Of a DNA stretch of 64,000 bases, positions 63,622-64,000 are shown piece after piece; within the stretch, counting starts at the first letter, position 1, and each line of letters begins with the position of its first letter. A program made the translations under genes and the position numbers. Source of the DNA: Campylobacterales bacterium (GTDB lineage Bacteria; Campylobacterota; Campylobacteria; Campylobacterales; Sulfurimonadaceae); contig JAPLGO010000001.1 of the NCBI GenBank assembly GCA_026390115.1, positions 160,978 to 224,977 of the forward strand, given 5' to 3'. The notes beneath the pieces are model-generated. The model made no database searches. It was given only the letters and a program-made list of their open reading frames with translations, and had not been told where the DNA came from.

Positions 63622-64000
63622 TGGCTAGAGTACTTTTGTGTGATGATGAGTTAATGAATAGAAAAGTCGCCTCAAAGATATTGGAAAAAGAGGGTTTTAG
63701 TGTTGTCGAAGCGATAAATGGAAAAGAGGCATTAGAAATTTTAAACACTACAAAAATAGATCTGATTTTAATGGATTTGATGATGCCTGTTATGAATGGG
63801 TACGAAGCTACAAAAATTATAAAAGAGGATGATGAATTCTCTACCATTCCTCTTATAATTATTTCTGCACTTTCAGACAAAGATGCAATAACAAAGGGTT
63901 TAGAGTTAGGTGCGGATGAGTATCTGACAAAGCCTTTTGATATAGTCGAGTTTAGACTCCGAGTAAAAAATGCAATAAAAATCGGAATCTATCAAAACAT
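63621..64000 (+). CDS. Response regulator receiver protein (partial, cut by window end)
   Basis: The frame opens with ATG overlapping the previous stop (TGATG) and runs off the window after about 126 codons without a stop, so it is missing from the ORF track. It is a receiver domain: VLLCDDELMNRKVASKILEK, phosphoacceptor Asp in DLILMDLMMPVMNGYEA, and Lys in YLTKPFDIVEF. The output domain is not visible; it could be a GGDEF, HD-GYP or kinase. It completes a cytochrome-barrel-PstS-regulator operon. Confidence 0.9.
   Translation, partial: MARVLLCDDELMNRKVASKILEKEGFSVVEAINGKEALEILNTTKIDLILMDLMMPVMNGYEATKIIKEDDEFSTIPLIIISALSDKDAITKGLELGADEYLTKPFDIVEFRLRVKNAIKIGIYQN

Overview
The window is chromosomal DNA of a Campylobacterota (epsilonproteobacterial) bacterium. 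It most resembles the Sulfurimonas group. The evidence is the AT-rich, densely packed genome, the dnaA-dnaN-gyrB-queF order, two FlgE-type hook proteins, sigma-54-type flagellar promoters, CZB chemoreceptors and many c-di-GMP genes. The assignment is inferred from gene content, not from a database search.

Layout. 1-9.9 kb: a block of secreted and surface proteins, namely lipoproteins, a 1231-residue exported Ala/Thr-rich protein, two beta-barrel candidates and an LPP20-like protein, several of which share C-terminal modules. 9.9-15.9 kb: flagellar hook operon fliK-flgD-flgE-like-flgE; fliK and a divergent SPOR/beta-barrel gene each have a sigma-54-like promoter. 16-22.9 kb: metabolism (purT, a soluble-looking fumarate reductase/succinate dehydrogenase pair, yajQ, cobU-cobS-cobC) ending at tRNA-Ser(GGA). 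23.06-28.16 kb: a 5.1-kb integrative element in that tRNA, bounded by a 20-bp direct repeat. It carries a frameshifted tyrosine recombinase, an unrecognised two-gene operon, a VirK/YbjX gene, and about 1.27 kb without ORFs that is packed with long perfect inverted repeats. 28.2-42.1 kb: signalling, with a c-di-GMP-I (GEMM) riboswitch before a lipoprotein gene, a heme-c chemoreceptor, CZB chemoreceptors, a LapG-LapD pair, a CetB/CetA-like pair and a GGEEF cyclase. 42-54 kb: housekeeping genes (rhlE, thyX, pcm, nrdB, typA, cca, queF) plus a degenerate GGDEF-EAL protein. 54-59.2 kb: gyrB, dnaN and dnaA with DnaA-box clusters on both sides of dnaA, the probable bipartite oriC. 59.2-64 kb: ruvC, a response regulator, a nine-heme cytochrome lipoprotein, an outer-membrane barrel, a PstS-like protein and a second response regulator cut by the window end.

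How it fits together. A free-living, motile, respiratory bacterium with heavy c-di-GMP control: the riboswitch, LapD/LapG, a cyclase, a degenerate effector and YajQ all occur within about 35 kb. The least explained stretch is the hairpin-rich, ORF-free half of the tRNA-Ser island, which could encode structured RNA or act as a replication/transfer origin. It is my main candidate for something undescribed.
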